Part shown: piece after piece, positions 40,766 to 48,862 of the stretch
How positions within the stretch are numbered: position 1 is the first letter of the stretch
How the letters are laid out: every line of letters starts with the position of its first letter
Assembly (NCBI RefSeq): GCF_008065375.1
Contig: NZ_VJYI01000003.1
Location: 248,001-312,000, forward strand
Length of the DNA stretch: 64,000 nt
Source of the DNA: Nonomuraea sp. SYSU D8015
GTDB lineage: Bacteria > Actinomycetota > Actinomycetes > Streptosporangiales > Streptosporangiaceae
Direction of reading: 5' to 3'
Made by a program: the position numbers and the translations under genes
The notes under the pieces: model-generated
The model's database searches: none
The model's input: the letters and a program-made list of their open reading frames with translations, nothing else
Told to the model about the DNA's origin: nothing

Positions 40766-42288
40766 GAGTCGCCTGCGTCGGCGGCGGGCCGGGCGGCCTG
40801 TTCTTCGCCACGTTGTTCAAGCGGGACCGGCCCGAGTCGGAGGTCGTGGTCTTCGAGCGCAACCGCCCCGACGACACGTTCGGCTTCGGGGTGGTCTTCT
40901 CCGACGCCACCCTGGGCGCGATCGACGCCGCCGACCCGGTGCTCAGCGAGGCGCTGGAGAAGCACGGCCGGCACTGGGACGAGATCGAGGTGCGGGTGCA
41001 CGGCGCGCGGGAGCGCGTCGGCGGCATGGGCATGGCCGCCGTGGTGCGCAGGACCCTGCTCACGCTGCTGCAGGAGCGGGCCAGGGCCGAGGGCGTCACC
41101 ATGCGCTTCCAGCACGAGATCGGTGACCCGGCCGAGCTGGACGGCTTCGACCTGGTCGTCGTCTGCGACGGCGCCAACAGCCGGTTCCGGACGATGTTCG
41201 CCGACGACTTCGGGCCCTCGGCGGAGGTGGCAAGTGCGAAGTTCGTCTGGTTCGGGACGACGTACATGTTCGACGGGCTCACCTTCGTCCACCAAGACGG
41301 GCCGCATGGGGTTTTCGCCGCACACGCGTACCCCATCAGCGACTCCCTCAGTACGTTCATCGTGGAGACCGACGCCGAGTCGTGGGCCGCGGCCGGGCTC
41401 GACGCGTTCGACCCCGCCACGCCGCCCGGGGCCAGCGACGAGACGACGAAGGCGTACCTGGAGAAGCTCTTCCACGACCAGATCGACGGCCACCCCCTGG
41501 TCGGCAACAACTCCCGCTGGGCGAACTTCGCCACCCGCCGGGCGCGCTCATGGCGGCGCGGCACCTGGGTGCTGCTCGGCGACGCCGCGCACACGGCGCA
41601 CTTCTCGGTCGGCTCCGGCACCAAGATGGCGATGGAGGACGCCGTCGCCCTCGTCGCGGCCCTCGGTGAGTCACCGCAGGACGTGCCCGCCGCCCTGGAC
41701 CTCTACGAGCGGCGCCGCCGCCCCCAGGTCGAGAAGATCCAGAACTCCGCGCGGCCCAGCCTGTCCTGGTGGGAGCACTTCGGCCGGTACGTCCGCGCCT
41801 TCGACGACCCCGTGCAGTTCGCCTTCCACTTCCTCACCCGCTCCATCCCGCGCGCCAAGCTCGCCCTGCGCGACCCGGAGTACACCGGGAAGGTCGACGG
41901 ATGGTGGCGCGAGCGGCACGGCGCGGCCCCGCTGGACACCCCTTTCCAGGCCGGGCCCTTCCGCCTGCCGAGCCGCCGGGTCACCGCCACCGCCACCGCG
42001 CTCGTCGGGGAGGACGGCGCCGAGATCCCGATGGACGGCTCGTGGATCGACGCGCCGGCGGCCGAGCCGGACCTGCCGCGGGCCCTCGGCCAGGTCCGTG
42101 ACGCCGCGCGGGCGGGCGCGCCGCTCGTCGGCGTACGCGGGGGAACGCCCCTGACCCGGGTGCTGGTCGCCGAGGAGGCCCGGCTCGCCCACGGCCTGCC
42201 CGCCGCGATCATCGGCCCGTACGACGACGACCCGGCGGCCACGTTGCTGCTGTCCGGCCGCGCCGACCTGGTGGGACGGGCCGAGTGA
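40762..42288 (+). CDS. Flavin monooxygenase, salicylyl-CoA 5-hydroxylase-like
   Basis: This 508-residue protein has FAD site VACVGGGPGGLFFATLFKR, then FGFGVVFSDATLGAIDAAD and GTWVLLGDAAHTAHFSVGSG. This FAD domain is typical of anthraniloyl-CoA/salicylyl-CoA monooxygenases. The old-yellow-enzyme half of anthraniloyl-CoA monooxygenase is absent, and only the short linker-like C-terminus remains, as in salicylyl-CoA 5-hydroxylase. It would turn salicylyl-CoA into gentisyl-CoA. It fits the CoA and AMP ligases in the same operon. Confidence 0.83.
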   Translation: MRVACVGGGPGGLFFATLFKRDRPESEVVVFERNRPDDTFGFGVVFSDATLGAIDAADPVLSEALEKHGRHWDEIEVRVHGARERVGGMGMAAVVRRTLLTLLQERARAEGVTMRFQHEIGDPAELDGFDLVVVCDGANSRFRTMFADDFGPSAEVASAKFVWFGTTYMFDGLTFVHQDGPHGVFAAHAYPISDSLSTFIVETDAESWAAAGLDAFDPATPPGASDETTKAYLEKLFHDQIDGHPLVGNNSRWANFATRRARSWRRGTWVLLGDAAHTAHFSVGSGTKMAMEDAVALVAALGESPQDVPAALDLYERRRRPQVEKIQNSARPSLSWWEHFGRYVRAFDDPVQFAFHFLTRSIPRAKLALRDPEYTGKVDGWWRERHGAAPLDTPFQAGPFRLPSRRVTATATALVGEDGAEIPMDGSWIDAPAAEPDLPRALGQVRDAARAGAPLVGVRGGTPLTRVLVAEEARLAHGLPAAIIGPYDDDPAATLLLSGRADLVGRAE

Positions 42289-44342
42289 CCGGCCTCGACC
42301 CGCTGTTCGCGCCGCGGTCCGTGGCCGTCCTCGGCGCCTCGAACGCGCCAGGCAAGCTCGGCACGGCCATGACCGCCTCCCTGGCGGGGTTCCCCGGCAC
42401 CGTCATGAAGATCAACGCAGGCCGGCCGGGAGAGTTCCACCCGAGCGTGGCCGCGGCCGTCGCCGCCCACGGCACCGCCCCCGACCTGGTGATCTCCTGC
42501 ATCCCTGCCGCCGTGACCGCGGACGCGGTGCGCGAGGCCGCGGCCGCCGGAGCCCGCGCGGCGCTGGTGTGCGCGGGCGGCTTCGCCGAGTCCGGGCCCG
42601 AAGGCGCGGCCCACCAGGAGGCCCTGCGCGAGGTCGTGCGGGACACCGGCCTGCGGGTTCTCGGCCCCAACACCTCCGGTTTCCTCGCCCCGCACGCCTC
42701 GCTGGCGGCGAGCTTCGTCCCTGGCGTCGCCGACCTGCCGCCGGGCCGGGTCGCCGTGGTGGCCGCCAGCGGCGGCGTCAACCACGCCCTCGCGTTCGCC
42801 CTCGCCGACGCCGGAGCCGGGCTCCGCCTCGGCGTCGGGCTCGGCAACAGCCTGGACGTCACCCAGGCGGACGTCCTGGACCACCTGGCCGGGGACGACG
42901 CGCTCGGCGCGGTCGCGCTGCACGTCGAGACCGCCGCCGACGGACGCCGCCTGACCGACGCCGTACGCCGCCTGGTGGACCGGGTCCCGGTGGTGGCCCT
43001 GGTCGTGGGGCGCAGCGACGTCGGCGACTTCGCCCGTTCGCACACGGGCGCCCTGGCCACCTCGTGGCGCGTCGCCCGCGCGGCACTCCGGCAGGCGGGC
43101 GCGGTCCTGGTCGAGGACGAGCGGGAGCTCGTGGACGCGGTCTGCGCGCTGAGCCGGGTCCGCCTGCCCGCCCGCCCCAGTCCCGGCGTCGCCCTGGTGA
43201 CCGCCCAGGCCGGCCCCGGGCTGCTGATCGCCGACGCCCTGCGCACGGCCGGTGTGCGGGTGCCGCCGCTGGCGGAGCGCACGGTCAAGGAGGTCGGCGC
43301 GCTCCTGCCCGGCCTGACCTACCAGCGCAACCCCGTCGACACCGGCCGTCCCTCCCCCGCGCTGGCCCACGTGATCGAGCGGGTGTCCGAGGACCCGGAC
43401 GTCGACGTCACCGCCGTGTACGCGCTCTTGGAGCCCGCCGCCGTCGACCTCCCGGCCGCCCTGACCGGCGCCCGCCCCGCCACACCGCTGATCGCCGTCG
43501 TGGGCGGCCCGCCGGACGAGGTCCGCCGGACCCGCCGGGACCTCGGCGAGGCCGGGATCCCCTGCGCCACCACGCCGGCCGCGGGTGCCACCATGGTGCG
43601 GGCCCTGGCGGAGGACGCGGCGGGCCGCAGCCGCCTGGAGGACAGCGCCGCCCCTGGGGACGTCGGCGCCGGCGTGGCGCTCTCGTTGTCCGGGCCGGTC
43701 GACGAGCACACCGCGAAGAACGTCCTGTCCGCACTCGGTGTCCGCACGCCCGAGCGCCGCGTCTGCGCCGACCGGGACGCCGCGCACGCCGCGCTCGACG
43801 AGCTCGGTGCGCCCGTCGTGGTGAAGATCCTCGACGCCGGCGTCCTGCACAAGACCGAGGTGGGCGGCGTCCAGGTCGGCATCCGCACGCCCGACGAGCT
43901 CGACGCCGCGCTCGCCCGCATGCCCGCCTGCCCGGCGCTGCTGGTCGAGCGGATGGCGCCGGCGGGCCCCGAGCTGATCGCCGGCGTGCGCCGGGACCCG
44001 GTCTTCGGCCCGGTCGTGGCCCTGGGCGCGGGCGGTACGGCGGCCGAGGTCCTCGGCGACGTCTCCCTGCGGCTGGCCCCTCTGCCGGCCGGCGAGGCCG
44101 CGGCCATGCTCGACGACCTCGCCACCCGCGACCTGTTCCGCGGCGCCCGGGGCGCGGCGCCGGTGGACCGGGAGCGGCTCGCCCGCGTCCTGCTCGCGCT
44201 CTCCGCCCTGGGCGCGGACCCGGCCGTGGCCGAGTGCGAGATCAATCCCCTGCGGGTCCTGCCCGACGGCGACGTCGTCGCGCTCGACGCCGTGCTGTTG
44301 CCGCGTGACGTGAGGAATCAAGGAGGATCCGACGATGCGTGA
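42285..44342 (+). CDS. ADP-forming acyl-CoA synthetase family protein
   Basis: This 685-residue fused protein starts at GTG 42285 (GTGA overlap). It has a CoA-binding Rossmann domain (SVAVLGASNAPGKLG), succinyl-CoA-ligase-like domains with the conserved His region FARSHTGALATS, and an ATP-grasp domain (PVVVKILDAGVLHKTEVGGV; GAGGTAAEVLGD). Such enzymes make or break acyl-CoA with ADP/phosphate. Its place in a salicylate-type operon is unusual. It may release CoA from gentisyl-CoA with recovery of ATP, or activate another acid. Confidence 0.83.
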   Translation: MTGLDPLFAPRSVAVLGASNAPGKLGTAMTASLAGFPGTVMKINAGRPGEFHPSVAAAVAAHGTAPDLVISCIPAAVTADAVREAAAAGARAALVCAGGFAESGPEGAAHQEALREVVRDTGLRVLGPNTSGFLAPHASLAASFVPGVADLPPGRVAVVAASGGVNHALAFALADAGAGLRLGVGLGNSLDVTQADVLDHLAGDDALGAVALHVETAADGRRLTDAVRRLVDRVPVVALVVGRSDVGDFARSHTGALATSWRVARAALRQAGAVLVEDERELVDAVCALSRVRLPARPSPGVALVTAQAGPGLLIADALRTAGVRVPPLAERTVKEVGALLPGLTYQRNPVDTGRPSPALAHVIERVSEDPDVDVTAVYALLEPAAVDLPAALTGARPATPLIAVVGGPPDEVRRTRRDLGEAGIPCATTPAAGATMVRALAEDAAGRSRLEDSAAPGDVGAGVALSLSGPVDEHTAKNVLSALGVRTPERRVCADRDAAHAALDELGAPVVVKILDAGVLHKTEVGGVQVGIRTPDELDAALARMPACPALLVERMAPAGPELIAGVRRDPVFGPVVALGAGGTAAEVLGDVSLRLAPLPAGEAAAMLDDLATRDLFRGARGAAPVDRERLARVLLALSALGADPAVAECEINPLRVLPDGDVVALDAVLLPRDVRNQGGSDDA

Positions 44343-45966
44343 GGGCTTCGTCCCCTGGCCCAAGGAGGCGGCCGACCGCTACCGCGAGGCCGGATACTGG
44401 CGTGGCCGGCCGCTCGGCGCGTACGTGCACGAGTGGGCCGAGGCGTACGGCGACGCGGTGGCCGTCGTCGACGGCGACACCCGCCTGACCTACCGCGAGC
44501 TGGCCGAACGCGCCGACGGGCTGGCCGACCGGCTGCTGGCGGCGGGGCTCGCCCCCGGCGACGCGATGCTCGTCCAGCTGCCCAACGGCTGGGAGTTCGT
44601 CGCGCTCACCCTGGCCTGCCTGCGCGCGGGCATCGCCCCGGTGATGGCGCTGCCCGCGCACCGCGGCCACGAGCTGCGCTATCTCGCCGCGCACGCCGGC
44701 GTGACGGCCATCGCGGTCCCCGACCGCATCGGCGACTTCGACCACCAGGCGCTCGGCCGGGAGATCGCCGACGCCACGCCGACCGTGCGCCTGCTCCTCG
44801 TCGCGGGCGATGACGTCACCGGGGACTCCGCCGATCTGCGTGCGCTCGCCCGGCCCGCCGACGACCCGGCCGCCGCCCGCGCCCGGCTCGACCGGCTCGC
44901 GCCCGACAGCGGGGACATCGCCGTCTTCCTCCTGTCCGGCGGCACGACCGGACTGCCCAAGCTCATCACCCGCACCCACGACGACTACGAGTACAACGCC
45001 CGCCGCAGCGCAGAGCTCTGCGGCCTCGGCCGCGACACCGTCTATCTGGTGGCGCTCCCCGCCGCGCACAACTTCCCGCTGGCCTGTCCGGGCATCCTGG
45101 GCACCTTCATGAACGGCGGCCGGATCGTCCTGGCCCGCACCCCGGACCCCGGCAAGGCGCTCCCGTTGATGGCGGCCGAAGGCGTGACGGTCACCGCCGC
45201 CGTCCCGGCGGTCGCCCAGCGCTGGATCGACGCCGTCGCCTCCGGCCGCCATCCGGCCCCCGCGTCGCTGCGGCTGCTCCAGGTCGGCGGCGCCCGCCTC
45301 GCCCCCGAGGTGGCCCGCCGGGTGGAGCCGGTGCTCGGCTGCACCCTCCAGCAGGTGTTCGGCATGGCGGAAGGACTGCTCAACTACACCCGCCTGGACG
45401 ACCCCGACGACGTCAAGATCCACACTCAGGGCCGTCCCATGTGCCCCGACGACGAGATCCTCATCACCGACTCGGCAGGCGACCCCGTGGCCCCGGGCGA
45501 GATGGGCGCCCTGCTGACCCGCGGCCCGTACACCCCGCGCGGCTACTACCGGGCCGACGACCACAACGCCCGTTCCTTCACCCCCGACGGCTGGTACCGC
45601 ACCGGCGACGTCGTGCGCCTCCACCCGTCCGGCAACCTCGTCGTCGAGGGCCGCGACAAGGACCTCATCAACCGCGGCGGGGAGAAGATCTCCGCGGAGG
45701 AGGTGGAGAACCTCATCTACCGCCTCCCCGGCGTCTCCCGCGTCGCCGCCGTCGCCAAGCCCGACCCCGACCTCGGGGAGCGCGTCTGCGCCGTGATCGT
45801 GCCGGAGGCCGGGCACCAGCTGACGCTGGAGGAGCTCCGGCAGGCCCTCATGGCGATGGAGGTCGCCCGCTACAAGCTCCCCGAACACCTCGTCCTGCTC
45901 GACGAGCTGCCCCTCACCAAGATCGGGAAGATCGACAAGAAGGCGCTCCGCGAGATCGTCCAGTAA
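44335..45966 (+). CDS. Aryl acid AMP ligase / salicylate-CoA ligase
   Basis: This 543-residue adenylating enzyme of the DhbE/EntE type has P-loop LSGGTTGLPKLITRTHDDY, FGMAEGL, DGWYRTGDVV and a hinge and C-terminal Lys in KIGKIDKKAL. The aryl-acid pocket reads His245-Asn-Phe-Pro-Leu-Ala-Cys251. In DhbE the last position is Ser (2,3-dihydroxybenzoate), while salicylate-activating YbtE/MbtA have Cys, so salicylate is predicted. It overlaps the previous gene by eight bases, with AAGGAGG inside that gene. With the hydroxylase it forms the start of the salicylyl-CoA route. Confidence 0.86.
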   Translation: MREGFVPWPKEAADRYREAGYWRGRPLGAYVHEWAEAYGDAVAVVDGDTRLTYRELAERADGLADRLLAAGLAPGDAMLVQLPNGWEFVALTLACLRAGIAPVMALPAHRGHELRYLAAHAGVTAIAVPDRIGDFDHQALGREIADATPTVRLLLVAGDDVTGDSADLRALARPADDPAAARARLDRLAPDSGDIAVFLLSGGTTGLPKLITRTHDDYEYNARRSAELCGLGRDTVYLVALPAAHNFPLACPGILGTFMNGGRIVLARTPDPGKALPLMAAEGVTVTAAVPAVAQRWIDAVASGRHPAPASLRLLQVGGARLAPEVARRVEPVLGCTLQQVFGMAEGLLNYTRLDDPDDVKIHTQGRPMCPDDEILITDSAGDPVAPGEMGALLTRGPYTPRGYYRADDHNARSFTPDGWYRTGDVVRLHPSGNLVVEGRDKDLINRGGEKISAEEVENLIYRLPGVSRVAAVAKPDPDLGERVCAVIVPEAGHQLTLEELRQALMAMEVARYKLPEHLVLLDELPLTKIGKIDKKALREIVQ

Positions 45967-45982
45967 GCCGTCGTACGAGAAC

Positions 45983-46018
45983 ACGCCCGCGGTGTACCAG
46001 CCGGTACGCCGCGGGCGT
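45983..46018. terminator. Long hairpin terminator of the salicylyl-CoA operon
   Basis: Two 16-base arms (ACGCCCGCGGTGTACC and GGTACGCCGCGGGCGT) pair fully with one G-T wobble around a 4-base loop, 17 bases after the ligase stop. There is no long T-run, as usual for high-GC actinomycete terminators. Confidence 0.8.
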
Positions 46019-46112
46019 GGCGTTTCCCACCGGTGACCGACCGCGGCGCTCGCGCCTTCGCCAGTGCCCCACATCACACCCGCGGACGTCTTGCGTGAGA
46101 CGGAGAGTCGTT

Positions 46113-46131
46113 TTAGGTTAGCCTTACCTAA
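46113..46131. promoter_or_regulatory. Iron box (DmdR/IdeR operator) of the siderophore operon
   Basis: TTAGGTTAGCCTTACCTAA is a 19-base near-palindrome that closely follows the actinobacterial iron-box consensus TTAGGTTAGGCTAACCTAA. It lies 22 bases before ATG 46153 and 58 before ATG 46189 of the first siderophore gene. The iron-loaded DmdR/IdeR repressor should bind here and shut off the cluster in iron-rich conditions. Confidence 0.9.
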
Positions 46132-46188
46132 GTAAACGCAGGTCCTGAGGGCATGCCCCTTTTCCCTGTCACGTCAGCGAAAGAAGCC

Positions 46189-47418
46189 ATGTCCATTCAG
46201 TTACCGCCGTCCGCCGCGCCGCGATCTGCCTACCCGGTGGAGATGCTGCCCATGCCCGTCCGTGACCGCCTCCTCGAAATGGCACAGGGCGAGACGCCGG
46301 TCTCCGCCTACCTGTACGACGGCGCGGTGGCCGCCGAGCGGGCCCGCGAACTCCGCGCGGCGCTGCCGGAGTGGGCGGCCGTCTACTACGCGGTCAAGGC
46401 CAACTCCTTCCCCGGCGTCGTCGCGGCCCTGGCCCCGCACGTGGACGGGTTCGAGGTCGCCTCCAGGTCCGAGCTGGACCTCGCCCTGAGCCTCGCCGGC
46501 ACGCCACGCGTCGTGGCCGCGGGACCCGCCAAGTCCGTCCCGCTCCTGACCGCCCTGGTCGGCGCCGGTGTGGAGGCGATCAACGCCGAGAGCCTTCTGG
46601 AGCTCCACCGGATCAGCCGGATCGCGGTCGCCCAGGGCGTCACGGCCAAGGTGGCGCTGCGGGTGAACCCGGCCGCGATCCCCGTCACGGGGTCCCTGCA
46701 CATGGGCGGCGTGCCCTCCCAGTTCGGCGTTGCCGAGCCCGACGTGCCCGAGGTGCTGCGCGCGGCCGCCCGGCTGCCCGGCCTGGACCTGGTCGGCTTC
46801 CACGTCCACGCCGCCTCCGGCAACCTGGACGCCGAGGCCCACGCCGCGTACCTGCGCTGGTGCCTGGACTGGAGTGTGCGGACCGCCGCGGCGGGCGGCG
46901 TCGAACTGCGCCACGTCGACATCGGCGGCGGCATCGGCGTCGCGTTCGAGGACGAGAAGCCCTTCGACGTCGCCCGCTTCGGCGAGCTGGCCGCGCAGGC
47001 CGAGCCGCCGCCGGGTGTGCGGGTGGTGCTGGAGCCCGGCCGGTTCCTGGTCGCCGACTGCGGCTGGTACGCCGCCGAGGTGACGGACGTCAAGACCTCG
47101 TACGGGCAGCGGTTCGTCGTCCTGCGCGGCGGCATCAACCACTTCCAGCTCCCCACGTCCTGGGACATCGTGCACAACATCGCGGTGCTCCCGGTCGAGC
47201 GCTGGCCCGAGGGCTGCCCCCGGCCCGCCGCCGAGGACGCCGAGGTGACGGTCGTCGGCGAGCTGTGCACGCCGGAGGACACCCTGCTGCGAGACGTCCG
47301 GGTCGCCCGCGTACGCGCCGGGGACCTGGTCGTCTTCCCCAACGCGGGCTCCTACGGGTGGGAGTTCGCCATGCATTCCTTTCTCGGTCACCCGATCGCC
47401 GAACGTCACCTGCTCTGA
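46189..47418 (+). CDS. Type III PLP-dependent decarboxylase (Orn/Lys/Arg/DAP group), siderophore-associated
   Basis: This protein of about 409 residues starts at ATG 46189 behind GAAAGAAG (ATG 46153 is an alternative). It is an alanine-racemase-fold PLP enzyme: Lys70 in YYAVKANSFPG binds PLP, HVDIGGGIG and VVLEPGRFLVADCG hold the phosphate, and GELCTPEDTLL includes the catalytic Cys. In NIS siderophore clusters, relatives such as SbnH and AcsE decarboxylate a citryl-diamino acid intermediate. Here it may act on such an intermediate or on a free diamino acid. It is the first gene after the iron box. Confidence 0.82.
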   Translation: MSIQLPPSAAPRSAYPVEMLPMPVRDRLLEMAQGETPVSAYLYDGAVAAERARELRAALPEWAAVYYAVKANSFPGVVAALAPHVDGFEVASRSELDLALSLAGTPRVVAAGPAKSVPLLTALVGAGVEAINAESLLELHRISRIAVAQGVTAKVALRVNPAAIPVTGSLHMGGVPSQFGVAEPDVPEVLRAAARLPGLDLVGFHVHAASGNLDAEAHAAYLRWCLDWSVRTAAAGGVELRHVDIGGGIGVAFEDEKPFDVARFGELAAQAEPPPGVRVVLEPGRFLVADCGWYAAEVTDVKTSYGQRFVVLRGGINHFQLPTSWDIVHNIAVLPVERWPEGCPRPAAEDAEVTVVGELCTPEDTLLRDVRVARVRAGDLVVFPNAGSYGWEFAMHSFLGHPIAERHLL

Positions 47419-47476
47419 GCCCTACCGGCCCGCCGGGCCGTATCGTCGTCGTCCTTCTCTGCCATCCGGAGCCTTG

Positions 47477-48862
47477 ATGACTCTGCATCCGACCGACCTC
47501 GACCCCGCCCTCCGCATCGACGCCGTGCTGCGGCGGCAACGTGACCGGGAGTCCTCGGCGCGGACCTATGCCCGTTCGTTCCCGGTCGTCCCGGTACGCG
47601 CGCAGGGCATGACGATCGAGGGCGCCGACGGCCGCCGCTACCTCGACTGCCTCTCCGGCGCGGGCACCCTCGCGCTCGGCCACAACCACCCGGTGGTGAT
47701 CGAGGCCATCAGGCGCACCGTGGACAGCGGGGCCCCGCTGCACGTGCTCGACCTGGCCACGCCGGAGAAGGACGAGTTCACCGAGGCGCTGTTCGCCACC
47801 CTGCCGCCGGCCTTCGCCGAACGCGCACGCGTGCACTTCTGCGGGCCCGCCGGGACCGACGCGGTGGAGGCGGCGCTGAAGCTCATGCAGACCGCCACCG
47901 GCCGGCGCGGGCTGCTCGCCTTCACCGGCGCCTACCACGGCATGACCGCGGGCGCCCTGGCCGCCACCGGCAGCGTCGCGGTCAAGGAGCCGGTGGCCGG
48001 GATCGCCGCGGACGTCACCCGCCTGCCGTACCCCTACTCCTACCGCTGCCCGTTCGGCATCGGCGGGGAGTGGGGCGCGGAGCTGTCGGCCGCGTACACC
48101 GAGCGGCTGCTCGACGACCCCTCCGGCGGCGTGGTGCCGCCGGCCGCGATGATCCTGGAGGCGGTGCAGGGCGAGGGCGGCGCGGTGCCCGCGCCCGACT
48201 CCTGGATGCGGCAGATGCGCCGGATCACCGCCGAGCGCGGCATCCCGCTGATCGTGGACGAGGTGCAGACCGGCGTGGGGCGGACCGGCGCGTTCTGGGC
48301 GATCGAGCACAGCGGGGTCATCCCCGACGCGATGGTGCTGTCCAAGGCCGTCGGCGGCAGCCTGCCCCTGGCGGTGGTGGTCTACCACGAGGACTACGAC
48401 GGCTGGCGGCCCGGCGCGCACACCGGCACGTTCCGGGGCAACACGCTGGCCATGGCGGCCGGGACCGCGACCCTGCGGTACGTCGCCCGCGAGGGGCTGG
48501 CCGAGCGGGCCGCCGCGGTCGGCGCCCGGATCACGGCCCGGCTCGACGGGCTGCGCCGCGAGCTGCCCGCCATCGGCGACGTGCGCGGGCGCGGTCTGAT
48601 GATCGGGGTCGAGCTCGTCGATCCCGAGGGCGAGCGCGACTCCTGCGGCGCTCGGCCGGCGGCCCCGCGGACGGCGGCCGCGGTCCGCGCCGCGTGCCTG
48701 GACCGCGGCCTCATCGTGGAGCTGGGCGGCCGCCACGACTCGACCGTCCGGCTGCTGCCCCCGTTGATCATCACGGACGAGCAGGCGGAGGCCGTGCTGG
48801 ACCGCCTGTCCGACGCGATCGCCGAGGTGACGGCTCCCCGCCTCACAGGACGACCGGCATGA
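47477..48862 (+). CDS. dat: Diaminobutyrate-2-oxoglutarate aminotransferase
   Basis: This 461-residue class III aminotransferase has the substrate region LSGAGTLALGHNHP, PLP contacts FCGPAGTDAVEAALK, VDEVQTGVGRTG, and the Schiff-base Lys290 in MVLSKAVGG. Sequence features such as CGPAGTDAVEAALK fit the DABA aminotransferases that precede ddc genes. It converts aspartate semialdehyde to 2,4-diaminobutyrate with glutamate as amino donor. The stop overlaps the next gene by ATGA. Its product is the substrate of the following decarboxylase. Confidence 0.88.
   Translation: MTLHPTDLDPALRIDAVLRRQRDRESSARTYARSFPVVPVRAQGMTIEGADGRRYLDCLSGAGTLALGHNHPVVIEAIRRTVDSGAPLHVLDLATPEKDEFTEALFATLPPAFAERARVHFCGPAGTDAVEAALKLMQTATGRRGLLAFTGAYHGMTAGALAATGSVAVKEPVAGIAADVTRLPYPYSYRCPFGIGGEWGAELSAAYTERLLDDPSGGVVPPAAMILEAVQGEGGAVPAPDSWMRQMRRITAERGIPLIVDEVQTGVGRTGAFWAIEHSGVIPDAMVLSKAVGGSLPLAVVVYHEDYDGWRPGAHTGTFRGNTLAMAAGTATLRYVAREGLAERAAAVGARITARLDGLRRELPAIGDVRGRGLMIGVELVDPEGERDSCGARPAAPRTAAAVRAACLDRGLIVELGGRHDSTVRLLPPLIITDEQAEAVLDRLSDAIAEVTAPRLTGRPA

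Noticed and set aside
41703..44363. An 886-codon open frame on the minus strand
   Set aside because: It is antisense to the salicylyl-CoA hydroxylase and acyl-CoA synthetase genes, has no recognisable domain and is rich in the Gly/Arg/Ala runs expected from GC-rich antisense frames.
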